Shown here: positions 25,464-35,080 of the stretch, piece by piece
How positions within the stretch are numbered: position 1 is the stretch's first letter
How the letters are laid out: the number at the start of each line of letters is the position of its first letter
NCBI GenBank assembly: GCA_035293765.1
Contig: DATGMF010000008.1
Location: 39,262-103,261 of the forward strand
DNA from: DASRHT01 sp035293765
GTDB taxonomy: Bacteria > Chloroflexota > Ktedonobacteria > Ktedonobacterales > Ktedonobacteraceae
Direction of reading: 5' to 3'
DNA length: 64,000 nucleotides
Made by a program: the position numbers and the translations under genes
The notes under the pieces: generated by a model
Seen by the model: only the letters and a program-made list of their open reading frames with translations
The model's database searches: none
Told to the model about the DNA's origin: nothing

Positions 25464-28181
25464 TTGAAAAGAGTTGCCAGGACGCGCTTAGTCGAAGCAC
25501 GCAAGCGGCGTCAGTGGTCCCAACAAGAGCTTGCTAACCACCTCGGAACTACCCAGCATAACGTCAGTCGCTGGGAAGCTGGGCTTACGACCCCTGGCCC
25601 CTATTTTCGGGCGAAACTATGCGCGCTATTCGAGATGTCAGCCCAGGAACTGGGGCTGCTTGATATAAATCCCCCACCACCTGACGAGAAGGTGGCAGAA
25701 CTGGCTGAGAGCGCTACTGCTCCTCTGACCGATGCTGTATCGCTCTGGACGGTTCCCTACTTGCGCAATCCGCATTTTACTGGACGCGAGGAGCTACTCG
25801 ACCAGCTCGATCAACAGTTTGCGGTGTCTGGAGATGATGATCCCGCTTCGCTGCGTCAGGCTGCGTTGATGCAACCACAGGCGATCAAGGGGCTGGGCGG
25901 CATCGGCAAGACGCAGATTGCGGTCGAATACGCCTATCGCGCTCGCGAACGGGGCCGGTATACCCACATCCTCTGGTTCAGTGCCGCCAGCGAAGAGGCG
26001 ATCATCACCAGTTTTGTGGCATTGGCCGGGCTGCTCCCTGAGGTTGCTGCCAGCGCCGAGACCGATCAGCACAAACTGGTGGCAGCAGTCATCCGCTGGT
26101 TGGAGCGGTGCAAAGATCGCTGGTTGCTCATCTTCGACAATGCTGATGAGATGGCTCTGCTGGAGCCCTACCTACCCCGCCAGGGCGACGGGCATCTGCT
26201 CCTCACCACGCGCGCGCATGCTGTGGGGGCATTTGCCGCCGCTCTGGACGTGGAGAAGATGGGGTTGGTAGAGGGAACGCTGTTGCTCTTGCATCGAGCG
26301 CGGCGTGAGCACGCCTCCGATGAGGAGCGTAACGAGGCGAGCAATATTGTGATTGCCCTCGATGGCTTCCCGTTGGCGCTCGACCAGGCGGGGGCTTATA
26401 TCGAAGAAACCGGATGCAGTTTTGGGGACTACCTGCGCATGTATCAGCAGCATCACCAGGTGCTGTTGGCGCGGCGAGGAAGGCAGGCAACCAACTATCC
26501 CGACTCGGTCGCTACGACCTGGTCGCTTACCTTTGCGCAGATCGAGCGAAGCAACCCCGCTGCCGTCGAGCTCTTGCACCTGTGCGCCTTCCTGGCTCCT
26601 GATGCCATTCCCGAAGAACTGCTCACCGAAGGGAGGGCGCAGTGGCCCGCGGCGCTACAGCAGGCGGTCGCTGACGGCCTGGCCTTCAACCTCCTGTTGG
26701 AAGCCTTGCTCAGCTTCTCGTTGGTCAAGCGGCGGGTGGAGGAGCGAGTGCTGAGCCTGCACCGGCTGGTGCAGGTGGTGCAGCGCGATGCGATGGGGCC
26801 AGAGGAGCAGCGACAATGGGCCGAGCGGGTGGTGCGAGCGGTGCATAGCGTCTTTCCTCGCGATCCCAAAGGAGACGTGACCTCCTGGCCGCAATGTTTG
26901 CGCTATCTGGAGCAGGTTCAGGCATGTGACGCGCTCATCCAGCAGTACCAGCTTCTGCTGCCCGAGGCGGCGGAGCTGTTGGACAGGGCTGGTACCTATC
27001 TCAGTGAACATGCCTCTTACACGCTGGCCGAGCCGCTATACCAGCGGTCTTGCCAGCTTCGAGAGCAGTACTTAGGACCAAAGCATCCTGAGGTAGCTCG
27101 CGCTCTTCTAAAACTGGCTAACCTCCATAGGGAACAGAGGAACAGTACACAGGCCGAGTTGTTGTTCGAACGAGCGATCCGTATCCAGGAGCGGGCGTTA
27201 GGGCCTGAGCATCCAGATCTGGCCTCTTCCCTCGATGGATTAGCCAACCTCTACCGACGTGAAAGGAGGTACGAACAGGCCGAGTCGTTGTTCGAACGAG
27301 CGATCCGTATCCAGGAGCGGGCGCTAGGGCCTGAGCATCCAGATCTGGCCTCTTCCCTCAATGGATTAGCTGTACTCTACCGGCTACAGAGTAAGTATGG
27401 GCAGGCCGAGTCGTTGTTCGAGCAAGCGATCCGTATCCAGGAGCAGGCATTAGGGCCTGAGCATCCAGACCTAGCCCTGTCACTTAATAATCTGGCAAAT
27501 CTCTACTCCAACCAGGGCAGGTATGAACAGGCCGAGTTCCTGTATCAGCGAGCTCAATCTATCTGGGTGCAGCGCTTAGGCCCTGAGCATCCTGAGGTAG
27601 CTCGTACCTTCAACAACCTGGCAAACATCTACTATGAGCAGGGCAGGTATGAGGAGGCGGAACCTCTTTATCAGCGAACCGTGCAGGTTTGGGAACAGCG
27701 ATTGGGGCCGGAGCATCCCGCTATGGTCTTTCCTCTTGAGGGATTGGCGAGCCTGTACCGCGAGCAGGGCAAGTATGAGGAGGCCGAGCCACTATATCAG
27801 CGAGCGTTGCGCATTTTTGAGCTGCGGTTGGAAACTGAGCATGCCCAGATGGCTACTTTGCTCACGGGATTGGCGAGCCTGTACCGCGAGCAGGGCAAGT
27901 ATGAGGAGGCGGAAGAGCTGTATCAGCGAGCTTTACAGATCCGAAAAGTGCGTCAGGGCGAGCACCATAGTGAAACAGCGGACACGCTGCACAATTTCGC
28001 GCTGTTACGGGAGGCGCAAGGGAGACGGCAGGAAGCGATTGCCCTCTATCAGCGAGCGCTGACCATCCGGGAGCAGCTCCTGGGAGAGACGCATCCGGCG
28101 ACTCTGGCGACGCGAACCAGGTATCTTGTGCTCTTGCAGCTTATGGAGCGGATGGAAGAGGCTAATGAGCTTCTCTCATAG
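25464..28181 (+). CDS. XRE-HTH / NB-ARC-type STAND NTPase / TPR protein (paralogue 2)
   Basis: The 905-residue protein starts at TTG 25464 with AAGGAG about ten bases upstream. It matches the paralogue at 12316 across the HTH domain (QELANHLGTTQHNVSRWEAG), the NTPase (GLGGIGKTQIA about 140, WLLIFDNADE about 219) and the TPR arm, but the TPR part differs in number and sequence. Some TPRs are almost identical at DNA level with a 126-bp period (27174 vs 27300; 27741 vs 27867), a sign of recent tandem duplication or recombination. Divergent from lanA by 354 bases, it is a plausible regulator of the lanthipeptide genes, but this is inference. Confidence 0.9.
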   Translation: MKRVARTRLVEARKRRQWSQQELANHLGTTQHNVSRWEAGLTTPGPYFRAKLCALFEMSAQELGLLDINPPPPDEKVAELAESATAPLTDAVSLWTVPYLRNPHFTGREELLDQLDQQFAVSGDDDPASLRQAALMQPQAIKGLGGIGKTQIAVEYAYRARERGRYTHILWFSAASEEAIITSFVALAGLLPEVAASAETDQHKLVAAVIRWLERCKDRWLLIFDNADEMALLEPYLPRQGDGHLLLTTRAHAVGAFAAALDVEKMGLVEGTLLLLHRARREHASDEERNEASNIVIALDGFPLALDQAGAYIEETGCSFGDYLRMYQQHHQVLLARRGRQATNYPDSVATTWSLTFAQIERSNPAAVELLHLCAFLAPDAIPEELLTEGRAQWPAALQQAVADGLAFNLLLEALLSFSLVKRRVEERVLSLHRLVQVVQRDAMGPEEQRQWAERVVRAVHSVFPRDPKGDVTSWPQCLRYLEQVQACDALIQQYQLLLPEAAELLDRAGTYLSEHASYTLAEPLYQRSCQLREQYLGPKHPEVARALLKLANLHREQRNSTQAELLFERAIRIQERALGPEHPDLASSLDGLANLYRRERRYEQAESLFERAIRIQERALGPEHPDLASSLNGLAVLYRLQSKYGQAESLFEQAIRIQEQALGPEHPDLALSLNNLANLYSNQGRYEQAEFLYQRAQSIWVQRLGPEHPEVARTFNNLANIYYEQGRYEEAEPLYQRTVQVWEQRLGPEHPAMVFPLEGLASLYREQGKYEEAEPLYQRALRIFELRLETEHAQMATLLTGLASLYREQGKYEEAEELYQRALQIRKVRQGEHHSETADTLHNFALLREAQGRRQEAIALYQRALTIREQLLGETHPATLATRTRYLVLLQLMERMEEANELLS

Positions 28182-28188
28182 AGAGCAG

Positions 28189-28230
28189 GAGAGTTCCTGT
28201 CAGGCGTTTTCGACAAGAACTCTCTTTTCT
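28189..28230 (+). terminator. Rho-independent terminator after STAND paralogue 2
   Basis: Stem arms 28189-28201 and 28212-28224 (GAGAGTTCCTGTC and GACAAGAACTCTC, one mismatch) with a 10-base loop are followed by TTTTCT. The structure lies eight bases after the STAND stop codon. Confidence 0.75.
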
Positions 28231-28286
28231 GGTTTGTGCATCTGAACGGGATCGAACCTGACCCGGGCGTGAAGAAGCTGCTTTCC

Positions 28287-29792
28287 TCAGTGATCGTTTG
28301 TACCGACCCCGACCGGGGTGAATGGAGATGTGCCCGGTGTAAAGCCCAGTCCCTGCGCAATTGGCTCCCCGAGTTGGGGATCTACCTGCTGCCAGAGCTG
28401 GAGCGCGCGCTGCTGGATTGCGGGCTCGACTCCCTTGCTCATATGTCTGACGATATTGTCGATGAGATGGGCTCGATCAGTCTGGGAGAGCACCTTCTGG
28501 TAAAGATTGCGCGGTTGCACGAAATCATTATCCTCGGCGTGTGCGACATAGGCGCTGCGCATGATCTCTCCACTCGCGAACCAGCCTGGATCGGTGTAGC
28601 GCGCTGCATCGGCTCTGGGTCCTCCATAGCTATTGGGCGCGTAGACAGGCTGATTGCTGTTGTGCAGGTAACGCATTGCTCCATCCTTATTGTAGCTATG
28701 GACGACGCTTCTAGGCTGATTGACCGGCAATTGCAAGTAATTGGTGCCAATGCGGTAGCGGTGCGTATCGGGATAACTGAAGAGGCGTCCTAGCAGCATC
28801 TTATCGGGACTGGGGCCAATGCCAGGGACCATATTAGCCGGTTCGAATGCGGCCTGTTCAATCTGCGCAAAGAAGTTTTCCGGGTTGCGCTCCAGCACCA
28901 GTCGTCCAATGGTGATTGGCGGATAATCGCTATGGGGCCAGACTTTCGTCAGATCGAACGGATTGAAACGGTAGCTGGCAGCCTCTGCAAAGGGCATGAT
29001 TTGCATCTCCAGTCGCCAGGCCGGGTAATCTTTTTTCTTGATCGCCTCCAGCAGGTCGCGCCGGTGATAGTCGGGCTCCTCTGCTGCCATCGCTTGCGCC
29101 TCGGCATCGGTGAAATTCTCGATGCCCTGTTCCGTTTTGAAGTGATATTTGACCCAGAAGCGCTCTCCTGCGGCATTGATCCACATGAACGTGTGGCTGC
29201 CATAGCCATTCATATGGCGATATGTGCGCGGGGTACCGCGATCCGACATCAGAAATGTCACCTGGTGGGTCGCTTCGGGAGAGAGGGACCAGAAATCCCA
29301 TTGCGCATTGTGGCTCCGCAGATCGCTGTCGGGCATGCGTTTTTGCGAGTGAATGAAGTCCTGGAACTTCGACGGGTCGCGCACGAAAAAGATCGGCGTA
29401 TTATTGCCCACCAGGTCATAGTTCCCATCCTCCGTGTAGAACTTGATCGCAAATCCTCGTGGGTCACGCACGGTATCGGCAGAGCCAGCTTCTCCTGCGA
29501 CCGTTGAGAAGCGTACCAGCACCGGGGTGCGCTTGCCCACCTGGTTGAGGAATGCCGCTTTCGTCCAGGGAGATACATCCTGCGTTACTTCAAAGTAGCC
29601 AAACGCGCCGCTCCCTTTAGCATGGACAACGCGCTCAGGTACTCGCTCGCGGTTGAACTGCGCCATCTTCTGAATGAGATAGTGGTCTTGCAGCAGTAAG
29701 GGTCCTTCGGGTCCTGCAGAAAGAGAATATTCATCGCTTGGAGCAGGTATCCCTGCATCAGTCGTGGTGCGCGGTAATGGTTGATCATGCAT
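28287..29792 (-). CDS. katA: Haem catalase (monofunctional, small subunit)
   Basis: The 501-residue protein has all catalase signatures: the distal His in RVVHAKGSGAFGYFEVT (about residue 54), the distal Asn in NNTPIFFVRD (about 130), and the proximal Tyr in RLFSYPDTHRYRIGTNY (about 340). It breaks down hydrogen peroxide to water and oxygen in the cytoplasm. Length fits small-subunit clade 3 catalases. CAGGAG lies before the ATG at 29792. Gene symbol is by family; the clade was judged only from size and motifs. Confidence 0.93.
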   Translation of the reverse strand: MHDQPLPRTTTDAGIPAPSDEYSLSAGPEGPLLLQDHYLIQKMAQFNRERVPERVVHAKGSGAFGYFEVTQDVSPWTKAAFLNQVGKRTPVLVRFSTVAGEAGSADTVRDPRGFAIKFYTEDGNYDLVGNNTPIFFVRDPSKFQDFIHSQKRMPDSDLRSHNAQWDFWSLSPEATHQVTFLMSDRGTPRTYRHMNGYGSHTFMWINAAGERFWVKYHFKTEQGIENFTDAEAQAMAAEEPDYHRRDLLEAIKKKDYPAWRLEMQIMPFAEAASYRFNPFDLTKVWPHSDYPPITIGRLVLERNPENFFAQIEQAAFEPANMVPGIGPSPDKMLLGRLFSYPDTHRYRIGTNYLQLPVNQPRSVVHSYNKDGAMRYLHNSNQPVYAPNSYGGPRADAARYTDPGWFASGEIMRSAYVAHAEDNDFVQPRNLYQKVLSQTDRAHLIDNIVRHMSKGVEPAIQQRALQLWQQVDPQLGEPIAQGLGFTPGTSPFTPVGVGTNDH

Positions 29793-30001
29793 ACGTGTCT
29801 CCTGTTTGTGAGGATCTACATCTACTACTATCAGTATACAGAGGTTGCTAAATCAAGCGTTGAGTGAGGAGGAGATGAATTGGTGAATGATATGCTATAC
29901 AAGAAGTAGCAGGGGTACTATCGTCGGTACACTGTTATCTATAGATGTGCTATACTACTGCTAAAATATGTTGCTTCAGTGTGTTGTTGTGAGGTCCAGA
30001 A

Positions 30002-30016
30002 TATCTTCTGAAGATA
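30002..30016. promoter_or_regulatory. 15-bp palindrome, candidate operator
   Basis: TATCTTC and GAAGATA flank a single T, giving a perfect odd palindrome in the divergent region between the catalase and histidine kinase genes. Size fits a dimeric repressor site; the regulator is unknown. Confidence 0.35.
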
Positions 30017-30120
30017 ATGTTGATACGCTGTTAGAGGCCACGCTGTTCGTATCTGATAAACGCTGTCTTTGCTTTATAAGCGATGGGTCCCGTTGTGTGG
30101 TTGGCTTTGTGAGCGAATCG

Positions 30121-30147
30121 CTGCCCTTGCATTGAGCGCAAGGGCAG
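30121..30147. promoter_or_regulatory. Perfect 10-bp hairpin before the histidine kinase gene
   Basis: CTGCCCTTGC (30121-30130) and GCAAGGGCAG (30138-30147) form a perfect stem with a 7-base loop, 38 bases before the kinase start. No T-run follows. It could be an attenuator or a leader hairpin. Confidence 0.45.
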
Positions 30148-30185
30148 TGACGATTGTTAGTATATGAGAGAACGAGATTGCCAAG

Positions 30186-31376
30186 ATGAAATACGCTCAT
30201 CGTGTTCGCGTTTTTTCTGAGCAGATCCACCTCATTCCGCTTTTCTTGCTGCGTCTTTCCCTGGGGACACGTTTGTTCATCGTGCTCCTCTCTTATGGGA
30301 TTGGCATCCCGGGACTCTGGTTCTTTTTTCCCCAGTTGCACAACGGGGCGAGCATGCTGGTGCCCATTATCTGTCTCTGCTGGCTCTTTTCGTACCGGGG
30401 CTTATTGCTGAGCCTATTGACCACAGTTGGAACTATGGTGCTGGTTTACTACTACCTTTTGAAGGAACCCGCTACCGATCAGGCCCTTGCGGAGCGGGCT
30501 GTTGTCGGGCTGGGCGTCGCGCTGTTGCTTGGTCTGGCGATTTGTTGGCTGCGCAAGGCTGTTGACCTTGTCTCTGTTGCCCGTCAGCAGGCGCTTGCTG
30601 CGGAGCATAAGCACTTACTGGCCGTGGAACGTGCGCAGCAGGTCACGATTGCCTACGAACAGCAATGCAAGATCAATGAGCTCAAAGATCAGTTTCTGCT
30701 CAACGTGAGTCACGAGTTGCGCACCCCCTTGACGGTGCTTGGGGGGTCGCTGGAGCTGCTCAAAGAGTATTATGAGAAGCTTGAGCCGGTACAGCGAGCA
30801 AAAATGCTGAATCGAGCTCTGGCAAGCCAGGAAACCCTCGTCGATTTTGTCAATCGGGTGCTTGATACCACTGCCGTAGTGAGCGATATCCCTTTCGTCG
30901 AACCAGAGGGGTTTTGTCTGCATCAGTGGCTCCGGGAGGTATTGACCCAACTGGCTCCCCAGGAGAAAGACGCGTATACTATCTGCCTGCAAGTACCTGA
31001 GCAGATCATGGTCTGGGCCGATCCCCAGTTGCTGCGTCAGGTGATACAGAATTTGCTCTCCAATATCTTCAAGTACGTTCCCAGGCAGACAACAATCCAT
31101 ATTGTGGCCTCGCACGCGGCTCCATCGGCTCCGGTCTGTCTTGCAGTGCAGGATGCTGGCCCCGGCATCCCTACCGAAGAACTGCCGCTGCTTTTTGAGA
31201 AATTTGTGCGTCTCAAGCGTGATGTGGCGGGAACAACGCGTGGGACCGGTCTGGGGCTCTACCTTTGTAAGCGTCTGGTTGAAGCGATGCATGGGCGCAT
31301 CTGGGTCGAGAGCTCCGGTCGCCCGGGAGAAGGCAGTCGTTTTTGTTTGACTTTGCCCCCGTTCGTAGCGTGTTGA
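30186..31376 (+). CDS. Orphan sensor histidine kinase
   Basis: The 396-residue protein has an N-terminal membrane part with four hydrophobic segments (about 20-120, including LFLLRLSLGTRLFIVLLSYG), a short coiled coil (about 130-165) and a complete kinase core: H-box FLLNVSHELRTPLTVLGGSL (His about 175), N-box NLLSNIFKYV (about 290), G1 DAGPGIP (about 323) and G2 GTGLGLYLC (about 353). The membrane part resembles the DUF4118/KdpD-type four-helix sensor region. No response regulator is adjacent, so its partner is elsewhere. Shine-Dalgarno sequence is weak. Confidence 0.9.
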   Translation: MKYAHRVRVFSEQIHLIPLFLLRLSLGTRLFIVLLSYGIGIPGLWFFFPQLHNGASMLVPIICLCWLFSYRGLLLSLLTTVGTMVLVYYYLLKEPATDQALAERAVVGLGVALLLGLAICWLRKAVDLVSVARQQALAAEHKHLLAVERAQQVTIAYEQQCKINELKDQFLLNVSHELRTPLTVLGGSLELLKEYYEKLEPVQRAKMLNRALASQETLVDFVNRVLDTTAVVSDIPFVEPEGFCLHQWLREVLTQLAPQEKDAYTICLQVPEQIMVWADPQLLRQVIQNLLSNIFKYVPRQTTIHIVASHAAPSAPVCLAVQDAGPGIPTEELPLLFEKFVRLKRDVAGTTRGTGLGLYLCKRLVEAMHGRIWVESSGRPGEGSRFCLTLPPFVAC

Positions 31377-31500
31377 TGCGCGTGCGGATACGTGTTTGTC
31401 TCGATGAAAGATCTGCATACACAAAGGTAGCTGGAGCCCCAAAGAGATGAAGCTCCGTCAACCTCCTTGCGCGACTTGTGAGGTAGCTGTCAGAACTGTC

Positions 31501-32367
31501 TTAGACGACTTTCTGTCCCCAGGCGGTCTGGAAATAGATGACGGCGCTGAACTGGTCAGTATGCATCTCTTCGCACAAACGAGCATACAGGATATCAAGC
31601 TCGTTTTGTGTGGCTACCCCGCTCTGGACCAGAAAGGGCTGGACCAGGCGCAATGCGACCTCCCAATCCTGTGTGAGGAGCGGATGCGCCACTGTACCCG
31701 CCGAGTAATTGATCACTGCCGCTTGCTGCTCAACATGAGCGAACCCGGCCTGTGCGAGTAAGCGGGCCTGGACAGCCGTAATGCCAAAGCTGGCACCCTC
31801 TGAGGTAAAACACATGCCGGCCTTACGTAGCGCGTCTGCACAAAGCGTACTGTAGCGCATCAGTGAGGGGCTGGTACTGATCCCGATATTCTCATCTTCC
31901 GTCGTGCAAAAAAATCCTCCCGGACGCAAAAGCCGGACGCACTCGCTGACAAGAGCAGGCCACATGCCTGTCGGGAGGAATGTGGTAATCAGACGAGCAT
32001 GGATCAGATCAAAGCTCGCATCTGGAAAGGCCAGCGGCGCTCGTGCGTCCATCACCTGAAAGTGAACCCGGTGACGTTGGCGCTCCTGAGCCTGGTAATG
32101 AGCATAGTCAATCATGCGGCGAGAGAGATCGATCCCTGTCACCGTCAGATGGGGATACTGCTCTGCCAGGGAGAGCGCCCACTCGCCTGGACCACAGGCA
32201 ATATCGAGGGCAGCCTGCATGTGAGCTGGATTGATCTGAGACGGGAGAAGGCCAAGATGCGTCGTGATAATACTTGCCTGTTTGGCAAGACGTGCCATTT
32301 CGGCCATATTTTCGGCATCAATAGGGTACTGTGACGCTGGCAAAAGTGAATCATGCCTGTCTAACAA
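31501..32367 (-). CDS. Class I SAM-dependent methyltransferase
   Basis: A TTG at 32367, preceded by AAAGGAGCG seven bases upstream, gives 288 residues; the frame is open 22 codons further up but without a ribosome binding site. The SAM-binding motif I is ALDIACGPGEWALSLAEQYP (about residue 65), motif II region TGIDLSRRMIDYA, post-I acidic residue and the LRPGGFFC strand of motif III. Substrate cannot be predicted. It stands alone between two genes not obviously related. Confidence 0.85.
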   Translation of the reverse strand: MLDRHDSLLPASQYPIDAENMAEMARLAKQASIITTHLGLLPSQINPAHMQAALDIACGPGEWALSLAEQYPHLTVTGIDLSRRMIDYAHYQAQERQRHRVHFQVMDARAPLAFPDASFDLIHARLITTFLPTGMWPALVSECVRLLRPGGFFCTTEDENIGISTSPSLMRYSTLCADALRKAGMCFTSEGASFGITAVQARLLAQAGFAHVEQQAAVINYSAGTVAHPLLTQDWEVALRLVQPFLVQSGVATQNELDILYARLCEEMHTDQFSAVIYFQTAWGQKVV

Positions 32368-32621
32368 AAATACGCTCCTTTCTGCTATTGCTGGTAATGC
32401 TGAAAGTATAGCGTTTTGGCATGTTTTGAACAAGGAGGAAAGTAGCGATTCAATGGAATGAATTCTCTACACGTATGAATTATAAAAGAGGTATTTTTTC
32501 GCAGAAAATACCGGAACCATGACCATTCCTTCTTATGGTTGAGGTATCCAGAAAAGGGCTTCACTGTGCGGTTCCGGTATTCGTTCTCCCCTGCAAAAGC
32601 AGCTACAAGAGCTATCTGTTG

Positions 32622-33566
32622 CTATTTTCGGCCAAAGGCGACGCGTAAGGCGGCGGCGCTCTCTTTCACCGCCTGGTTTCCGCGGTCAAAAATGGGACCC
32701 ATGCTCATAAAGCCGTGGATCATGCCATCATACCGACTCACTGTCGCCGGAACCCCCGCTTTGATCAGTTGCTGCCCGTATGCCTCTCCCTCGTCGCGCA
32801 GCGGGTCATATTCGGCGGTGACGATCAACGCGGGCGGCAGTCCGTTAAGATGCGCAGCCAGCGCCGGAGACGCCAGTGGGTTGACGCGGTCATTCTCGTC
32901 GTTGAGGTAATGCTTGCTAAACCAGCCCATATCATCCTGCGTGAGCATATAGCCGGCCCCGTTTTCCTTTTTAGAGTGGGTCTCGGCAAGGAAATTGGTG
33001 GCGGGATAGATCAGCAGTTGGAAGACCAGCGCAGGTCCTCCCTGGTCTCGTGCCATCTGCGCCACGACCGCCGCCAGGTTGCCGCCGGCGCTATCGCCCC
33101 CGACGGCTATGCGAGTGGCGTCAACATTCAACTCGTCTCCATGAGTGGCGACCCATTGCGTCGCGGCATAGCAATCGTGGGGAGCAGCCGGGAACTTGTG
33201 TTCGGGAGCCAGTCGGTAATCGACCGATACCACAACGCAGCCAGCTTCGTTCGTCAGGCTGCGACAGAGGGCATCGTGCGTATCCAGGTTGCAGATCACC
33301 CAGCCACCGCCATGAAAGAACACGAGCGCCGGAAAGGGGCCATCTCCTTGCGGAGTATAGATCCTGACCGGTAGGTCGCTCTCTGGGCCAGGGATCAGCC
33401 GATTTTCGACGCTTGCAACCGCTTCGGGCTCGCCCATTGCAAGCGCGGCGTCCGTCTGCATAGAGATCATCTGGCGTATCGTCTCCGGTTCAAGCGTATG
33501 GAGCGGCGGCCCATTCAGGGCGGCCATCTGTTCCAGATATGTTTGTACTTGTGGATCGAGTGGCAT
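32622..33566 (-). CDS. Alpha/beta hydrolase, hormone-sensitive-lipase family
   Basis: ATG 33566 has AAGGAG upstream and gives 314 residues; an earlier in-frame start is less likely. The HSL (group IV esterase) motifs are present: HGGGWVICNLDTHD (oxyanion hole), the catalytic Ser in VGGDSAGGNLAA (about residue 158), Asp in EYDPLRDEGEAYGQQL (about 255) and His in MIHGFMSMG (about 284). It would hydrolyse short-chain esters or lactones in the cytoplasm. Confidence 0.92.
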   Translation of the reverse strand: MPLDPQVQTYLEQMAALNGPPLHTLEPETIRQMISMQTDAALAMGEPEAVASVENRLIPGPESDLPVRIYTPQGDGPFPALVFFHGGGWVICNLDTHDALCRSLTNEAGCVVVSVDYRLAPEHKFPAAPHDCYAATQWVATHGDELNVDATRIAVGGDSAGGNLAAVVAQMARDQGGPALVFQLLIYPATNFLAETHSKKENGAGYMLTQDDMGWFSKHYLNDENDRVNPLASPALAAHLNGLPPALIVTAEYDPLRDEGEAYGQQLIKAGVPATVSRYDGMIHGFMSMGPIFDRGNQAVKESAAALRVAFGRK

Positions 33567-33663
33567 GCGTTGAATCTCCTTTTCTCTGTAAGCAGCATGC
33601 AAAACTGGAGAGCGGCCGTTCAAAAAGTATTATCCTCACTATATGGTTGAGGGCTACCAAAAG

Positions 33664-34833
33664 TCAATGCGAGAAAGCGAACCATCCTTGCCGGGCTTCA
33701 AAGTCCAGCGCATTGCGACCGCAACCCTTCCAATAAGGAGTCAGGTCATACTTCTTGTAGACCTCTTGCAACGCTATGGCAACTTCCAGTAAATCTTCGT
33801 AGGGAGGCCGAGCATGCTCCTGGTAGTGGCTGCCGCGATCATTGTGAAAGACATTGATAATAGGCGTCACCCCAATGCCAGCAAGATAGTTCATGCCAGC
33901 AATGGTCGAACGCACCGGTTCAAGACCGGCAATCAGCACAGAATGTACGCGTTTGCCACTGATGACAGATGCTGCATGCTCTAAAGCTTGCATTAATCGA
34001 TGTCGCCCATAAAGTTGCGCCTTCCCCGGACAAATTTCTTCAAAGAGCTGCTCATCGAAAATTTCTAAATTCATCGTGAGGCGGGCATTTAGAGCATTCA
34101 AGTCGGCGAACAGACCAAAATCGTCCGGTGGCATAGTGGCGATATGCGTTTCTAATGGGCGATTGGAAGGTAAAAAGCTTTGCACCTCATCTAGCGCTCT
34201 CGCAATTTCCAGGTGCCGTCGGAAACCTTTATCGTAGTTGGGCAGATTGCCACCCACCAGCATACTTTGCTTCAACAGGTCGGCGTCAGTGGCTACAGCG
34301 ATTTTTAGTACAGAGGCGGCAAGGGCCGGGCTGATAGCGGGGACGAAAGTCTGCTGTGAACTACGATTTGGCTTCAATGAACAGAATCTGCATTCGTGCC
34401 CCTCATTGAAATAATAGCATGTGGCGGGAGTAAAAAAAGCCAATGACGATCCGCCATAGAGGTTGGCAACCCGATCACACCGCATCCCTTCGGGAGTAAC
34501 TTGCTCGAAGAAGCGAGGACGTCGGGGAAAGGAAACCTCTACATCAATAGTATTTTTTCCTACCAGTCGATATGTGTTATCACGATAGAGTAGCCGCCAG
34601 GGAGATTGTCGTTTGTGATTAACCGCTACCACGACCTCATTCAGATATAGTTCCTGCGGAATTCTGACTGTTCTATCTAAATACTGATCATCAGTATCAT
34701 CGTAAGCACGTCGCTTTTCCATACTGCTGAGATCATTGGCAAAGTGTTTTAAAAACGCCTCATCAAAGGAAATCCCTTCTGACAAAATGTGTAATTTAAG
34801 GCGTGCAGCCTCATGATTGCTGAGCCTGATCAT
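33664..34833 (-). CDS. Radical SAM enzyme with unusual CX8CX2C cluster motif
   Basis: ATG 34833 with GAAGAAGG upstream gives 389 residues. The cluster motif is CYYFNEGHECRFC (Cys about 137, 146, 149): the spacing CX8CX2C differs from the canonical CX3CX2C, as in only a few radical SAM subfamilies. Downstream features fit a TIM-barrel radical SAM: GGNLPNYDKGFRRHLEIARA (SAM region), MNLEIFDEQLFEEICPGK and GLEPVRSTIAGMNYLAGIGV. An N-terminal region of about 130 residues precedes the cluster. It lies 247 bases downstream of, and in the same direction as, the phosphorylase-STAND gene. Reaction and substrate unknown. Confidence 0.75.
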   Translation of the reverse strand: MIRLSNHEAARLKLHILSEGISFDEAFLKHFANDLSSMEKRRAYDDTDDQYLDRTVRIPQELYLNEVVVAVNHKRQSPWRLLYRDNTYRLVGKNTIDVEVSFPRRPRFFEQVTPEGMRCDRVANLYGGSSLAFFTPATCYYFNEGHECRFCSLKPNRSSQQTFVPAISPALAASVLKIAVATDADLLKQSMLVGGNLPNYDKGFRRHLEIARALDEVQSFLPSNRPLETHIATMPPDDFGLFADLNALNARLTMNLEIFDEQLFEEICPGKAQLYGRHRLMQALEHAASVISGKRVHSVLIAGLEPVRSTIAGMNYLAGIGVTPIINVFHNDRGSHYQEHARPPYEDLLEVAIALQEVYKKYDLTPYWKGCGRNALDFEARQGWFAFSH

Positions 34834-35080
34834 AATACTGGCCTTCTTCACTACTAATGATGGCACTACAATAATCGATCATCTATTTATCTGTCAAGAA
34901 AAGCTGCTAAATCTCTTTTCTGACATTCCTATTATTCCTAAATAATTAGGATGGATAGGGATATTATACCCCTGCTGCATTAGCGAGTTGCTTGCCCAAC
35001 CCGGACGGAATTGCAAAAACATCTTTTTTGTACAAATCGCTCTTCCAGATAGGTGGCGTGCGGGGGAGACGACTTACCGC

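Larger units (their letters stand above)
29793..30185. other. Divergent intergenic region, catalase / histidine kinase
   Basis: About 390 bases with no gene. It contains a 15-bp palindrome (30002-30016) and a hairpin (30121-30147). A TATACT-type -10 is visible near 29950 but lacks a clear -35 partner. Confidence 0.5.

Noticed and set aside
28236..28793. 185-codon plus-strand frame across the 3' end of the catalase gene
   Set aside because: Antisense shadow of a clear catalase gene. A TTCGA-like GGATCGAACC near 28247 also looked like a tRNA T-arm, but no acceptor or anticodon stem fits.
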